DNA from: Yersinia aleksiciae
GTDB taxonomy: Bacteria > Pseudomonadota > Gammaproteobacteria > Enterobacterales > Enterobacteriaceae
Direction of reading: 5' to 3'
DNA length: 64,000 nucleotides
Assembly: GCF_001047675.1 (NCBI RefSeq)
Contig: NZ_CP011975.1
Coordinates: forward strand, 1,528,073 to 1,592,072
The notes under the pieces were generated by a model, which ran no database searches, was not told where the DNA came from, and saw only the letters and a list, made by a program, of their open reading frames with translations. The position numbers and the translations under genes were made by a program. Shown here in pieces: positions 63,356-64,000 of the stretch (positions are counted from its first letter, which is position 1; every line of letters starts with the position of its first letter).

Positions 63356-64000
63356 GTGAAAAAAAATAAGTTCAAGCTCTCTCCCGCAGGTAAATTGGCG
63401 GCCGCTATCGGTATTATTTCAGTTTCAATTGCCACCTGTTATGCCGCTGGGATGGTCGGTGCTGGTGATAATGCCCATCGACCTGATCTCAGCAAACAGA
63501 TGGGGAAAGATATTATTAATATCGTAAAACCCTCTGCGTCAGGATTATCCCATAACCAATTCCAGGAATTTAATGTGAATCGACCTGGTGCTGTATTTAA
63601 CAACTCAACGACGGGGGGAGAGTCACAACTTGCCGGTCAGTTATCAGCTAACTCAAACCTCAATGGTCAGGCCGCCAACATTATTCTTAACGAAGTCGTT
63701 GGTCGTAACCCATCATTGTTAATGGGCAAGCAGGAAGTTTTTGGTATGGCGGCTGATTATGTATTGGCTAACCCTAATGGCATTAGTTGCTTTGGTTGTG
63801 GCTTTATTAATACTAACCGTACCTCACTCGTCGTTGGTAATCCGCTAGTTGAACAAGGTGTATTACAAAGTTTTAATACTGCCAATAGTGGCAATAAACG
63901 TTTGAATATGATGGGCTCCGTCACGACTAACGGCATATTGGATTTAATCGCGCCGATGATTTATAGCGAAGCCGATATTACTGCGGGTGAAATCAATGCG
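63356..64000 (+). CDS. Two-partner secretion exoprotein TpsA, N-terminal part (cut by window end)
   Basis: A 215-codon open frame without stop, running off the window. A GTG start follows CTGGAG. The N-terminus is a signal peptide (KKNKFKLSPAGKLAAAIGIISVSIATCYAAG). The TPS secretion domain follows, with FNVNRPGAVFNNS, the NPNG motif near residue 139 and a CFGC pair near 145. The Cys pair is typical of the haemolysin (ShlA/HpmA) and contact-dependent inhibition (CdiA) branches of TpsA. Full-length proteins of this class have 1,500 to over 3,000 residues; the rest, including any toxin tip and immunity gene, lies outside. Whether it is a haemolysin, adhesin or CdiA cannot be decided here. Confidence 0.86.
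   Translation, partial: MKKNKFKLSPAGKLAAAIGIISVSIATCYAAGMVGAGDNAHRPDLSKQMGKDIINIVKPSASGLSHNQFQEFNVNRPGAVFNNSTTGGESQLAGQLSANSNLNGQAANIILNEVVGRNPSLLMGKQEVFGMAADYVLANPNGISCFGCGFINTNRTSLVVGNPLVEQGVLQSFNTANSGNKRLNMMGSVTTNGILDLIAPMIYSEADITAGEINA

Overview
The window reads as chromosome of an enteric gammaproteobacterium, most likely a Yersinia of the enterocolitica group. Most proteins are near-identical in plan to Escherichia coli orthologues. Much of the gene order matches the E. coli 91-92 minute region: lysC, pgi, psiE, malGFE, malK-lamB-malM, ubiC-ubiA, plsB, dgkA-lexA, yjbJ, zur, dusA-pspG, qor, dnaB-alr-tyrB, yjbR, uvrA/ssb, ghxP, yjcE. Two things point to Yersinia: the tandem duplicated cold-shock gene (cspA1/cspA2), and ERIC-type palindromes cut down to 60-70 bp in several gaps. 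The genus call is inference from memory of these families; no search was run.

Left part (1-25 kb) is mostly accessory or differently ordered. It holds a membrane diguanylate cyclase, the lipoprotein SlyB, the cspA pair and a DASS carboxylate transporter. A six-gene minus-strand sugar operon follows (binding protein, ATPase, two permeases, FGGY kinase, SIS isomerase). Next come the cold-type lipid A acyltransferase LpxP, the general amino acid ABC transporter AapJQMP behind a likely sigma-54 promoter, an AT-rich PAS/LuxR-type regulator, an LrgAB-type pair with a divergent LysR regulator, the antiporter YjcE and the purine permease GhxP behind PurR-like operators.

The middle (25-45 kb) is conserved core: GST, ssb and uvrA sharing an SOS box, yjbR, tyrB-alr, dnaB, qor, pspG (sigma-54 promoter) and dusA, zur, yjbJ, lexA (two SOS boxes)-dgkA, plsB and ubiCA. 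Small departures from E. coli are the absence of dinF after lexA, the absence of aphA and yjbQ, and an AT-rich orphan gene of 108 codons after qor.

The right part (45-64 kb) has the divergent maltose regulon (malK-lamB-malM against malEFG with MalT-type boxes between), psiE, pgi, and lysC under a lysine riboswitch. Two accessory loci stand out. One is a 989-residue protein between ubiC and malM, with a long unrecognised N-terminal region and a minimal OspG/NleH-like kinase at its C-terminus. The other is a two-partner secretion locus at the right edge (TpsB complete, TpsA cut by the window end). These two are the best candidates for something undescribed. No tRNA, rRNA, CRISPR array or intact insertion sequence was seen.
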